A stretch of DNA of 64,000 nucleotides from Coprosoma sp963632935 (lineage in GTDB: Bacteria > Bacillota_I > Bacilli_A > RF39 > UBA660), in assembly GCA_963632935.1 (NCBI GenBank), contig CAVGWA010000002.1:11389-75388 (forward strand). The letters are read 5' to 3'. The notes under the pieces were generated by a model, which saw only the letters and a program-made list of their open reading frames with translations, was not told where the DNA came from and ran no database searches. Numbering within the stretch: position 1 is the stretch's first letter; each line of letters begins with the position of its first letter. Of the stretch, positions 17,199-25,589 are shown piece by piece. A program made the position numbers and the translations under genes.

Positions 17199-18095
17199 AT
17201 GAGGGATTATATGAGAAATGTTATTAATTATTATTATAATTTATACCCAAGTAGTATATATCATGTTCAAGGTGGATATTATTTTTTTATAAATAATGTA
17301 AGATATTATTTTGTTAAATTTACTAATGATTTTAGTGATATAAAAAAAACATATGATTTTCATTTTGATTTGCTTAATCATAATATTTATGTTCATCCTA
17401 TTATTTTGAATAACAAAAATCAAGTTTTAACTTTGGTTAATGGTCAGTATTATATTTTATTGATGACTATTTATTATGATAAAAAAATTGAAATAAAAGA
17501 TGTTTTGTCTTTTTCTAATATATCATTTGGTGGTAATGATTTTAAAGATTGGGGAAAAATATGGGCTGTTAAAAATGATTATTTGGAATATCAATTAAAT
17601 GTTATTGGTAAAAGTTACCCATTTTTAAGTGATAGTTTTAGTTATTTTTTGGGTATGGGTGAACTTGCTATTCAACTTTTTAATTCAATAGAAAAAAGTA
17701 GTGTTCCTTTAGTTTTGTGTCATAAGAGAATTAAGTTTTATGATTCTTTTTATGAATTTTATGATTCTTTTAATATTTTGTTTGATTATAAGGTGCGAGA
17801 TGGGGCGGAATATTTAAAAAATAAATTTTTTAGTGGTTTTGATATTGAAGATGATCTTGCTTATTTTTTTAGTAATATAAAATTATCAAATTATGAATAT
17901 TTGCTTTTTTTAATTAGAATGATTTATCCTACTTACTATTTTGATATGTTTGATGAGGTGATTAGTAATAATTTGCCAGAAGAATGTATTAATAAAATTG
18001 TTTCTAAAATTGATAAATATGAGAGTATAATAAAAAAGATATACCAATATTTAAAAAGTTTTTTATTTGTTCCAACTATTGAATGGTTTGAATAG
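17199..18095 (+). CDS. YutH/CotS-like spore coat protein (degenerate kinase fold)
   Basis: 298 residues. The centre and C-terminal half resemble Bacillus YutH: WGKIWAVKNDYLEYQ, then FLSDSFSYFLGMGELAIQLFN (family: FPYYLGMAENAIQ) and VPLVLCHKRI. YutH and CotS have an aminoglycoside-phosphotransferase-like fold but often lack catalytic residues; they are spore-coat associated. I do not see a full kinase catalytic loop (HxD...N), so activity is doubtful. An alternative ATG at 17211 has GAGGG in front and may be the real start. It is divergent from the cotZ-like gene. Moderately confident because sequence similarity is limited to these blocks. Confidence 0.68.
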   Translation: MRDYMRNVINYYYNLYPSSIYHVQGGYYFFINNVRYYFVKFTNDFSDIKKTYDFHFDLLNHNIYVHPIILNNKNQVLTLVNGQYYILLMTIYYDKKIEIKDVLSFSNISFGGNDFKDWGKIWAVKNDYLEYQLNVIGKSYPFLSDSFSYFLGMGELAIQLFNSIEKSSVPLVLCHKRIKFYDSFYEFYDSFNILFDYKVRDGAEYLKNKFFSGFDIEDDLAYFFSNIKLSNYEYLLFLIRMIYPTYYFDMFDEVISNNLPEECINKIVSKIDKYESIIKKIYQYLKSFLFVPTIEWFE

Positions 18096-18323
18096 TTATG
18101 ATAAATTTATGACTTCTTTAACATTTGGTATTTCTTCTTTTATTGCGGCTTCTACACCTTCTTTTAATGTTATGTCAATAAGCCCACATCCTGCACAAGC
18201 ACCTAACATTTTTATATAAACAATATTATTTTCATATTTTATGAATTTTATGTCACCACCATCATTAATTAAAAATGGTCTTAGTTTGTTGATTATGTTT
18301 ATAATTTTTTCTTCATCTGTCAT
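18096..18323 (-). CDS. NifU-like C-terminal domain protein (Nfu Fe-S scaffold/carrier)
   Basis: 75 residues, a stand-alone NifU C-terminal domain. The CxxC motif (GACAGCGLIDITLK, about 39-52) that binds a bridging Fe-S cluster is intact, as is the family N-terminus (INKLRPFLINDGGDIKF). Such proteins deliver Fe-S clusters to target enzymes in the cytosol; Bacillus YutI has this size and role. In B. subtilis yutI belongs to the same yut neighbourhood as yutH, mirrored here by the adjacent yutH-like gene. The stop abuts the end of that convergent gene with no clear terminator. Confidence 0.93.
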   Translation of the reverse strand: MTDEEKIINIINKLRPFLINDGGDIKFIKYENNIVYIKMLGACAGCGLIDITLKEGVEAAIKEEIPNVKEVINLS

Positions 18324-18403
18324 ATTTATTTCCTTTCTTTTGTAATTACAGTTATATTATATAATAAAAATATATTTGAGTAAACTTATTATTTTACATT
18401 AAT

Positions 18404-18432
18404 TTGACAACATAAATCTATTATGATAAAAT
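18404..18432 (+). promoter_or_regulatory. Strong vegetative promoter of the glucosaminidase gene
   Basis: Consensus TTGACA (18404-18409), 17-bp spacer, TAAAAT (18427-18432) with a TGA extension just before it. Confidence 0.75.
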
Positions 18433-18455
18433 TTATTTGAAGGTAGGGAATGTAG

Positions 18456-19133
18456 ATGAATTCGACTTCTAAAGTAATTGGAATTGTAACATTTGGTGTT
18501 TTAATGTCATTTGTTTTACCACATCTAATTAATATAAACAGTACTAGTGTTTTTAAAACAAGTAATACTGAAAATAAAGTCAGTAGTAATTCTTTAGTAG
18601 CTGTGACTGAAGATGCTGAAGATACTGCTGTTTCAGTGGAAACAGAAAAAGAAATTCAAGAAAATACTCAGCCTGTTGAACAGGAAACTCAGCAAACGGC
18701 TCAAATTCAGGAAGAAACTCAAGCACAACCAGTTGTTTATGATGGAATGACTATGGATGAACTTACTGAAAAATTAAATCGATCATTAAAATCAACTTTA
18801 GCAAATACAGGTAATATATTTGCTAAGGATGCTGTAAATTTAGGGATAGATCCTTATTTAGCAGTTGCAATCGTCCTTCATGAAACAGGATGTAGTTATT
18901 CGTGTAGTAAACTTGTCAAAGAAAGTTATAATGTTGGTGGAATGAAATCAGATGGTTCATATTTAAAATTTAATTCTATTGAAGAAGGAATTCATAGTTT
19001 TATGAATAATCTTAGTAAAAAATATGTATCATTAGGTTTAGATACAGCAGAAAAAATGAATAGTAAATATGCCGCATCAACAACATGGGCGATAAAAGTA
19101 AATAATTATATTGAAAAAATAAAAAATGCATAA
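18456..19133 (+). CDS. Secreted/anchored glucosaminidase-type peptidoglycan hydrolase
   Basis: 225 residues. An N-terminal hydrophobic segment (about 7-27) acts as signal or anchor. Residues 50-95 form a Glu/Gln/Thr-rich spacer with repeated Q-E-T units, typical of wall-crossing linkers. The C-terminal 120 residues match the glucosaminidase (lysozyme-like) domain: DPYLAVAIVLHETGCS with the candidate catalytic Glu, then ESYNVGGMKSDG. The enzyme would cut glycan strands in wall turnover. The promoter at 18404-18432 is close to consensus, so expression is probably constitutive. It ends in a 20-bp palindromic terminator. Confidence 0.83.
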   Translation: MNSTSKVIGIVTFGVLMSFVLPHLININSTSVFKTSNTENKVSSNSLVAVTEDAEDTAVSVETEKEIQENTQPVEQETQQTAQIQEETQAQPVVYDGMTMDELTEKLNRSLKSTLANTGNIFAKDAVNLGIDPYLAVAIVLHETGCSYSCSKLVKESYNVGGMKSDGSYLKFNSIEEGIHSFMNNLSKKYVSLGLDTAEKMNSKYAASTTWAIKVNNYIEKIKNA

Positions 19134-19153
19134 AACACCAATTGGTGTTTTTT
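19132..19153 (+). terminator. Terminator after the glucosaminidase gene
   Basis: Perfect 20-bp palindrome (19132-19151) ending in six T residues; the short loop forms by melting the central AT pairs. Confidence 0.75.
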
Positions 19154-19179
19154 ATAAAAAAATTAAAGGGGTGCAGAAT

Positions 19180-20139
19180 ATGCAAAAAGGATGTCCAAAA
19201 TGTGGAAGAATGATTGAACAAAATGAAAAAAACTGTCCTTATTGTGGTTATAATTTTGATGAATTAAATAGTTTTTTTAATCAAAAAAAAGAGACTAATT
19301 ATGTTTTAAATGAAAAATATGCTGGATTCATAAAAAGATTAGTAGCTGGTCTTTTTGATCAAATAATAATTTTTTTACTTTATCTTCCAATAATATTTTT
19401 AATAAAACAAAAAACAGTTCAAAATATAATATTGATGGCAATACTTTATATAATAATGTACATATTATATCATTCAATATGTGAAAGAACTTCTTGGCGA
19501 GGGTCTATAGGTAAAAAAATTCTCGAAATAGAAGTAACAGATGAAAATGAAAATCCAGAAACTTTTCCCATAGCTTTGAAAAGGAATATTTACAAAATAT
19601 TAAATGTGTTAACATTAGGTATAGGATTTTTAATAACTGCTGTTTCTAAAGAAAAACAAGCTTTGAACGATAAATTAGCTCATACCTATGTCATAAATAA
19701 ATTAATAATGAAAACAGAAGACAATCTTTCATATGCATCACCATTTAAAAGATTATTATCATTTTTTATAGATGGACTTGTAATTTATGTTTTATGTTAT
19801 ATTGTGAATTTTATTTTTGCACAGGTATCAAATATGAAAGATATTCAAATACAATTTAACAATATTTTAAATAGTGCAAATTATATAATATGCCTAACAC
19901 TAGTTTTTTTCTATTTTCCATTTGCAGAATCAACAAAAGGTGCAACTATAGGAAAAAGAATATGTCATTTAAAAATAACAAATTTAAATGGAGAAAAGAT
20001 GAATTTTATTAAATCATTTGTAAGGCAATATTTTTTTATTATAGACTATATTTGTCTTGGCTTTCTTTTAACGTTCGTAACGGAAAAAAGGCAAACATTA
20101 AATGATAAAATTATGAAAACAGTAGTAATAAATCGCTAA
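19180..20139 (+). CDS. Zinc-ribbon protein with two RDD-family membrane domains
   Basis: 319 residues. The N-terminus is a zinc ribbon (CPKCGRMIEQNEKNCPYCG). Two RDD domains follow, each starting with an F.KRL..FD/IDG segment (GFIKRLVAGLFDQII near 45, FKRLLSFFIDGLVIY near 190) and ending with a GKKILE/GKRICHLK plus DK...V block. About three membrane helices each make a six-helix protein. The RDD family is of uncertain function; transport of small ions or solutes has been proposed for some members. The start at 19180 is set by AAAGGGGTG; longer frames would run into the upstream terminator. Confidence 0.85.
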   Translation: MQKGCPKCGRMIEQNEKNCPYCGYNFDELNSFFNQKKETNYVLNEKYAGFIKRLVAGLFDQIIIFLLYLPIIFLIKQKTVQNIILMAILYIIMYILYHSICERTSWRGSIGKKILEIEVTDENENPETFPIALKRNIYKILNVLTLGIGFLITAVSKEKQALNDKLAHTYVINKLIMKTEDNLSYASPFKRLLSFFIDGLVIYVLCYIVNFIFAQVSNMKDIQIQFNNILNSANYIICLTLVFFYFPFAESTKGATIGKRICHLKITNLNGEKMNFIKSFVRQYFFIIDYICLGFLLTFVTEKRQTLNDKIMKTVVINR

Positions 20140-20158
20140 AGCTTTTTAGCTTTTTTTC
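20138..20158 (+). terminator. Terminator after the RDD gene
   Basis: Six-bp stem AAAGCT/AGCTTT (20138-20143 with 20148-20153) overlapping the stop codon, then a T run. Confidence 0.7.
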
Positions 20159-20219
20159 TTTTAAAATCAAAGAATATATGATAAAATGAATATGACCTAT
20201 GCTAAAGGAGGCAGTTAAT

Positions 20220-22043
20220 ATGTGTGGCTTTGTAGGATATATAAATAAAGAAAAAGATAAAACACAAAATATAAAAAAAATGGCGGACTTAATTGCCCAC
20301 CGTGGTCCAGATTCAGAAGGTTATTATTGTGATAAGAACATTGCATTAGGTTTTAGAAGACTTTCTATAATCGACCTAAAAAGTGGATCGCAACCAATTT
20401 ATAATGAAGATAAGACAAAAGTAATTATATTTAATGGTGAAATTTATAACTTTGAAAAATTAAGAAAAGAATTAATAAAAAAAGGGCATAAATTTACAAC
20501 TAAAACAGATACAGAAGTATTACTTCATGGCTATGAACAATGGCAAGAAAAACTTTTAGATAAGTTAAGAGGAATGTTTGCTTTTGTAATTTATGATATA
20601 AAAACTGGTGAAATGTTTGCTGCAAGAGATTTTTATGGAATAAAACCGTTTTATTATGCTAAAATGGATAACACATTAATATTTGGTTCAGAAATAAAAA
20701 GTTTTTTAATTCATCCTCATTTTAAAAAAGAATTAAATACAAAAATGTTAGAATATTACTTAACATTTCAATATAGTGCGGGTGAAGAGACATTTTTTAA
20801 AAATGTTTATAAATTAATGCCTGGTCATTATATGAAATATAAAAATGGTAAATTAGAAATAAAAAAATATTATGAAATAAAATTTGAAACAGATGATACT
20901 AAAACGTATGAAGAGTGGAAAGATGGTATAAAAGAGAGATTATCAGATTCAATAAAAGCACATAAAATAAGTGATGTTGAAGTAGGTTCATTCTTATCAA
21001 GTGGCGTGGATTCTTCATTTATAGCAGTAAGTAGTGATGTTGATAAAACTTTTACTGTAGGGTTTGATAATAAAATATATAGTGAGATAGATTATGCTAA
21101 AGATTTGTCAGAAAAAATAAATAAACAAAATATAAATAAAATCATCACAAAAGATGAATATTTTAAAAATCTTCCTAACATTTTATATTACATGGATGAA
21201 CCATTAGCTGATCCATCGGCAATTGCTTTGTATTTTGTTACAAAAATAGCTAGTGAAAATGTTAAAGTATCTCTTTCAGGGGAAGGTGCTGATGAAATAT
21301 TTGGTGGGTATAATATTTATCAAGAACCTCTTACTGATAGTTGGTATTATAAGATTCCTTACCCAATTAGATTTGCAGTTGGTAAAATTGCTGATTTATT
21401 ACCACATAAAAGAGGAATTAATTTCTTGATTAGAAGAGGAAAAAAATTAGAAGATAGATTTGTTGGTAATGCTTTTATATTTAATAATAAAGAAGTGTCA
21501 AAAATATTAAAAAACAAAAGACAAACAAAAGGCTTTCAAGATTTAACAAAATCTTATTATGAAAAAGTTGCTGATAAAGATGAAATAACAAAAATGCAAT
21601 ATATTGATTTTAACTTTTGGTTAATAGGAGACATTCTTCTAAAAGCAGATAAAATGAGTATGGCAAATTCTTTAGAAGTTAGAGTTCCATTTCTTGATAA
21701 GCCACTTATTGATTATGCAACTGCACTTCCAGTTGAATATAAAACAGATAAATTTAAAACAAAAAAAATATTTAGAGATATAGCCTCAGAAGTGTTAGAA
21801 GATAAGGTGTCTAATAAAAAGAAATTAGGCTTTCCAGTACCAATCAGAGAATGGATAAAAGATGAAGACATATATAAACAAATTGAAACTTTGTTTACCA
21901 AAGATGATAAATTTTTTAATACTAAAAAAACATTAAAATTACTTGAAAATCATAAAAATGGTAAAGCAGATAATAGCAGAAAGATATGGACAATTTATGT
22001 ATTCTTATTGTGGTATGAAATTTTCTTTAGTGAAAACAAATGA
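20220..22043 (+). CDS. asnB: Asparagine synthase (glutamine-hydrolysing)
   Basis: 607 residues. It makes asparagine from aspartate, glutamine and ATP. Start at 20220 gives Met-Cys-Gly, exposing the glutaminase Cys2, behind AAAGGAGG. N-terminal class II amidotransferase marks: HRGPDSEGYY, NGEIYNF, DTEVLLHGYEQW. C-terminal synthetase: PP-loop SFLSSGVDSSF, SLSGEGADEIFGGY, and MANSLEVRVPFLDK. In Bacilli some AsnB relatives amidate peptidoglycan diaminopimelate; asparagine synthesis is the default call. It overlaps the next membrane gene by four bases (ATGA), and murE follows, so the three may be one wall-related operon. Confidence 0.95.
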   Translation: MCGFVGYINKEKDKTQNIKKMADLIAHRGPDSEGYYCDKNIALGFRRLSIIDLKSGSQPIYNEDKTKVIIFNGEIYNFEKLRKELIKKGHKFTTKTDTEVLLHGYEQWQEKLLDKLRGMFAFVIYDIKTGEMFAARDFYGIKPFYYAKMDNTLIFGSEIKSFLIHPHFKKELNTKMLEYYLTFQYSAGEETFFKNVYKLMPGHYMKYKNGKLEIKKYYEIKFETDDTKTYEEWKDGIKERLSDSIKAHKISDVEVGSFLSSGVDSSFIAVSSDVDKTFTVGFDNKIYSEIDYAKDLSEKINKQNINKIITKDEYFKNLPNILYYMDEPLADPSAIALYFVTKIASENVKVSLSGEGADEIFGGYNIYQEPLTDSWYYKIPYPIRFAVGKIADLLPHKRGINFLIRRGKKLEDRFVGNAFIFNNKEVSKILKNKRQTKGFQDLTKSYYEKVADKDEITKMQYIDFNFWLIGDILLKADKMSMANSLEVRVPFLDKPLIDYATALPVEYKTDKFKTKKIFRDIASEVLEDKVSNKKKLGFPVPIREWIKDEDIYKQIETLFTKDDKFFNTKKTLKLLENHKNGKADNSRKIWTIYVFLLWYEIFFSENK

Positions 22044-22549
22044 TATATTTTTACATTTCACTTTCAACATATCTATGTTATAACATAGTAAAATATAAAA
22101 ATATTCTTAATAAATTACAAGAAAATAAATATGACATAAAGAAATACACAAACTATATTTTTAAAAATGCTAAAACATTATTTTTAACACCAGAACTTTT
22201 ATCCATTATTGTTATTATATTAGCTTTTAAAACAAACTTAAAAGTTATAGGCGTTGCTAATTTAATACTTTATACCATACTTTTTCTTTTAAATTATAAA
22301 AAGAGAAATAAAGTAAAAATAGAAAGTAAAATGATAATAAGAATAATACTATTAATATTAATGAATATAGGTTTAAATATATATTTTATATTAGATTATA
22401 TGAGTTATCATTATGCTGATATTATATTTGACAATACACCAATGTATTATATAATTTTAATTACTGTAATTTATTTTTTACCACTCATAGTTTGGATAAT
22501 AAATGTATTGGCACAGCCAATTGATAAATTAATTAAACCTAGGAGGTAA
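22040..22549 (+). CDS. Multi-pass membrane protein of unknown function, between asnB and murE
   Basis: Not recognised by family. 169 residues with about five hydrophobic helices and short charged loops. Its ATG overlaps the asnB stop, and murE starts four bases after its stop with GGAGG inside its 3' end. This tight coupling suggests a shared function with murE. In several Bacillota, membrane subunits with Mur ligases occur in wall-precursor operons, but here the link rests on position alone. The C-terminal PLIVWIINVLAQPIDKLIKP resembles the segment preceding MurF-type ligases in some lineages; I treat this as a hint only. Confidence 0.72.
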   Translation: MIYFYISLSTYLCYNIVKYKNILNKLQENKYDIKKYTNYIFKNAKTLFLTPELLSIIVIILAFKTNLKVIGVANLILYTILFLLNYKKRNKVKIESKMIIRIILLILMNIGLNIYFILDYMSYHYADIIFDNTPMYYIILITVIYFLPLIVWIINVLAQPIDKLIKPRR

Positions 22550-22552
22550 TTT

Positions 22553-23884
22553 ATGCTTAGAGTAAATTCAAAAAAAGTTGAACCAGGCGATACATTTCTT
22601 GCATTAAAAGGTCCTTATACTGATGGGCATGATTTTATTAATGAAGCTATTGATAATGGTGCTGCATGTATAATTGCTCAGCATGGTGAATATTCAGTAA
22701 AAACAATAATTGAAGAAGATACAAAAAGTTATCTTTCTAATTATTTAAGGGAATTAAATATGGAAAAGCTCTCAAAAATAAAATTAATTGGTATTACTGG
22801 CACTAATGGAAAAACTTTCACTGGGGATATACTTTGTCAACTTTTAAATAATTTAAATATGAAAACAGCTTTTATTGGAACAAACGGTTTTTATTTAAAT
22901 GGTAAAGTTAAAAAAATATCATCAACAACTCCAGATATATATGAATTATATGAACTTATAAATGAAGCAATTGATAATGATTGTGAAGTAGTTATTATTG
23001 AAATATCAAGTAAAGCTATAAGACAAAGACATATCGAAGGATTAAGATTTGATATAGCCATATTAACTAATTTTGTTTCACATCAAAGAAAAGATAAAGA
23101 TGAATATTTGAATACAAAAATTGAGTTATTTAAAAAGTTAAAAAAAGGTGGATATGCTATTATAAACAAAAAAGATAATTATTCTTCTTTCTTTGCATTA
23201 CCACAAAATAAAAATATATTTTATGGTATGCAAGATAGTGATTATCCAATTAGGAAATTGAAATCGAATAATGATTTTACTGAATTTACGCTAAAAGAAA
23301 ATCGTATAAAAATTCCTTTAATAGGACCTTATGTTATGTATAATTATGTATCTGCATTTATTACAGCTAAAATATTATTATTCTCAACTGATGCAATTTT
23401 ATCTGCTTCACTTGCACTTCATCAAGTTGATGGAAGATTTGAAATAATAAAATATAAAAATAATTTAATTATTATTGATTATGCTTATAATATAACAAAC
23501 ATTAACAATATATTAAAAGAAGCAAAAAGTTTTGAACATAGTAAAATAATAACAATAATTGGACAAGGTGGTCATCGAAGAGAAGATAAAAGAGCCCAAA
23601 TAGGTAAATTAACAACTGAAAATTCTGATTATGTAATTTTTACCACAGATAACCCTAGACATGAAAATGAAGAAAATATAATAAATGAAATTACAAACGA
23701 AATAGAAACAGATAATTATACAAAAATACTAAATCGTAGAGAAGCTATTAAAAAAGGTATAAGCATGCTTAATGAAAATGATATATTACTAATATTAGGA
23801 AAAGGTCATGAACATGTTCAAATAATAGGAAACGATGAATTTCCTTACAAGGATAAAGAAGAAGTCTTAAAAAACATAAAATAA
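22553..23884 (+). CDS. murE: UDP-MurNAc-tripeptide synthetase-type Mur ligase (MurE)
   Basis: 443 residues, somewhat short for MurE. ATP site GITGTNGKT (80-88), ISSTTPD (122-128), IEISSKAIRQRHIEGLRFD (MurE-type), and C-terminal GQGGHRREDKR and GKGHEH. DNPR at 366-369 is the motif linked with meso-diaminopimelate recognition. MurE adds the third stem-peptide residue in the cytoplasm. Departures from the family: DYAYNITN where VDYAHTPD is usual, and HQRKDKDEY in place of HLDYHGT, so it is a diverged enzyme or a second paralogue. Wall-gene context with asnB is consistent. Confidence 0.85.
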   Translation: MLRVNSKKVEPGDTFLALKGPYTDGHDFINEAIDNGAACIIAQHGEYSVKTIIEEDTKSYLSNYLRELNMEKLSKIKLIGITGTNGKTFTGDILCQLLNNLNMKTAFIGTNGFYLNGKVKKISSTTPDIYELYELINEAIDNDCEVVIIEISSKAIRQRHIEGLRFDIAILTNFVSHQRKDKDEYLNTKIELFKKLKKGGYAIINKKDNYSSFFALPQNKNIFYGMQDSDYPIRKLKSNNDFTEFTLKENRIKIPLIGPYVMYNYVSAFITAKILLFSTDAILSASLALHQVDGRFEIIKYKNNLIIIDYAYNITNINNILKEAKSFEHSKIITIIGQGGHRREDKRAQIGKLTTENSDYVIFTTDNPRHENEENIINEITNEIETDNYTKILNRREAIKKGISMLNENDILLILGKGHEHVQIIGNDEFPYKDKEEVLKNIK

Positions 23885-23906
23885 GTCTCATTTTGAGACT
23901 TATTTT
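23878..23906. terminator. Bidirectional terminator
   Basis: 13-bp perfect stem (23878-23890 with 23894-23906) with a three-base loop between murE and a convergent surface-protein gene. Confidence 0.85.
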
Positions 23907-25014
23907 AAATATAACTTTTTAAATTTCTTTTAATTTTAATAAATAAAAGTAATAATATTATTAAAAAAGATATAAAAACATATTTAGTAGATTTATTTTT
24001 AACTTTATTTTCTTTACTTTTAATTTTTAAAATTTCTTGATAACTATTATTATAAGTTTGTTTATTTGATGTAATTTCAGGGGTTTTATAAATTTCTTTT
24101 AAATTTTCATTTTTACTTAAAGGTATACTTTTATTATTGAGTACATTTTCATTAATTATAATATCTTCATTAGTTGAACTTTGTTCATTGATATTTTCAT
24201 CAATTATAATGTTATTTTCATTTGAATTTTCTATGATTTCATCAATATAATCATTTTCATCTTTGTAAATATACTCTTCAAAAGGCTCACTTAAATAATC
24301 AGGATAATATTCTTTTTCAGTTTTATAACTGTGGTATTTATAATCTTCATAATTATATAATTTAATATTTTCTTTGAATTTTAAATATTTACTAGTTTCC
24401 ATTTCATTAATAGAATATATATTAGTAAATGAATTTTCATATAAATCATAATTTTTTCCTGCATAAAACATTGAGACATTTCCTGCAGCCATAGTACCAA
24501 CACTTGTTAAAATGGTATCATCATGCATAAAATTAATAGTAAAAATTTGTTCATCATTATCGCCAGTTTTAAAACTAAAATAAAGATTTTTTAAATCATA
24601 TTCACTATTTAAATTAAAAGATATAGGTTCAGAAATAACATCATATTTTCCATTTTTATTTACTAAAATGTCGTTATTATTACTAATAGTAATATTACTA
24701 ATACTACAAGAATTAAAAGGTATAAATTGAATTTTATTTACCTTTAAAGCTTTTAAATAGTGAAAACCATTATATTCATAAATTTTTCTGTCATTTTTAC
24801 TTATAGGTTTGATAGGTGAAAGACTACTTAATTCAGTTTTTTTATAATCATTTAAGTCAAATAAATTTTCTTCATCTAAAGTTTTGTAATCACCCCAAAC
24901 TTTATTTATCTTATAATATTTAAACTTTCTATTAGTTATCTTTACCTCATTTTCTAAGGCCATTGCTTTACCACATGATAAAAGTAATAAAACAATTAAT
25001 AATACTTTTTTCAT
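23905..25014 (-). CDS. Surface protein with signal peptide and C-terminal membrane anchor, unknown function
   Basis: Not recognised. 369 residues: a signal peptide (MKKVLLIVLLLLSCGKAMA, cleavage likely after AMA at about residue 19), an extracellular middle rich in Asn, Asp and Tyr, an acidic Asn/Glu-rich linker (about 235-320), then one C-terminal membrane helix (about 345-363) with a basic tail. The layout is that of a type I membrane protein; no LPXTG motif is seen, so sortase attachment is unlikely. The LSCG in the signal could be read as a weak lipobox. AAAGGAG precedes the ATG at 25014. Oriented against its neighbours, so probably its own transcript. Confidence 0.75.
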   Translation of the reverse strand: MKKVLLIVLLLLSCGKAMALENEVKITNRKFKYYKINKVWGDYKTLDEENLFDLNDYKKTELSSLSPIKPISKNDRKIYEYNGFHYLKALKVNKIQFIPFNSCSISNITISNNNDILVNKNGKYDVISEPISFNLNSEYDLKNLYFSFKTGDNDEQIFTINFMHDDTILTSVGTMAAGNVSMFYAGKNYDLYENSFTNIYSINEMETSKYLKFKENIKLYNYEDYKYHSYKTEKEYYPDYLSEPFEEYIYKDENDYIDEIIENSNENNIIIDENINEQSSTNEDIIINENVLNNKSIPLSKNENLKEIYKTPEITSNKQTYNNSYQEILKIKSKENKVKNKSTKYVFISFLIILLLLFIKIKRNLKSYI

Positions 25015-25162
25015 AAATCTCCTTTCTTAGCCCCTTCATATATAACATACGACGTAAATAAGCCATTTCCTTTTAAAAAATGAATTTTTTTTTAGTTTTT
25101 AGTAATTTATAAAAAAGTATAGTTAGAATAAAATATACTGTATTATTTAGAAAGGAAAAAAT

Positions 25163-25537
25163 ATGAAAATAGGAATGACTTTAATAAGTTCTTTTATTTG
25201 TAAAACATTAGGCTGCTTTGATAATCTTTTAACAACATTAATAATATTTATATCAATGGATTATATAACTGGTATAATGAAGGCCATTATTAATAAAAAA
25301 TTATCTAGTGAAGTTGGCTTTAAGGGTATATTTAAAAAGGTATTGATAATATTTATGGTTGCTCTTGCGACAGGATTAGATATTTTATTAAATAATAGTG
25401 GTATAAGATATATAGTAATAATATTTTATATAGTAAATGAGGCAATATCAATAATAGAAAATGCTGTTAAACTTGGTATTCCTGTTCCAAATAAAATAAA
25501 AGAGACATTAATTAATTTAAAAAATAATAATCATTAA
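25163..25537 (+). CDS. Holin-like membrane protein (phage holin / toxin-secretion family)
   Basis: 124 residues with three hydrophobic segments and the family block MDYITGIMKAIINKKLSSEVGFKG followed by KK and a long helix, here given in pieces: MDYITGIMKA (about 33-42) and SSEVGFKGIFKK (about 48-60). This is PF05105-type. Holins make membrane holes for endolysins in phages; chromosomal relatives also act in toxin release and wall turnover. No endolysin or phage gene is adjacent, so it looks like a domesticated single gene. Start supported by AGAAAGGA. A TATACT-like -10 is near 25134. Confidence 0.78.
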   Translation: MKIGMTLISSFICKTLGCFDNLLTTLIIFISMDYITGIMKAIINKKLSSEVGFKGIFKKVLIIFMVALATGLDILLNNSGIRYIVIIFYIVNEAISIIENAVKLGIPVPNKIKETLINLKNNNH

Positions 25538-25589
25538 TTTACAACTTAAGGTTTAAATGCTATAATATATCCCAACAAGGAGAGAGAAC

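Noticed and set aside
17100..18455. dif site near the composition flip
   Set aside because: Several AT-rich near-palindromes occur, but none shows the two 11-bp XerC/XerD arms around a 6-bp centre.
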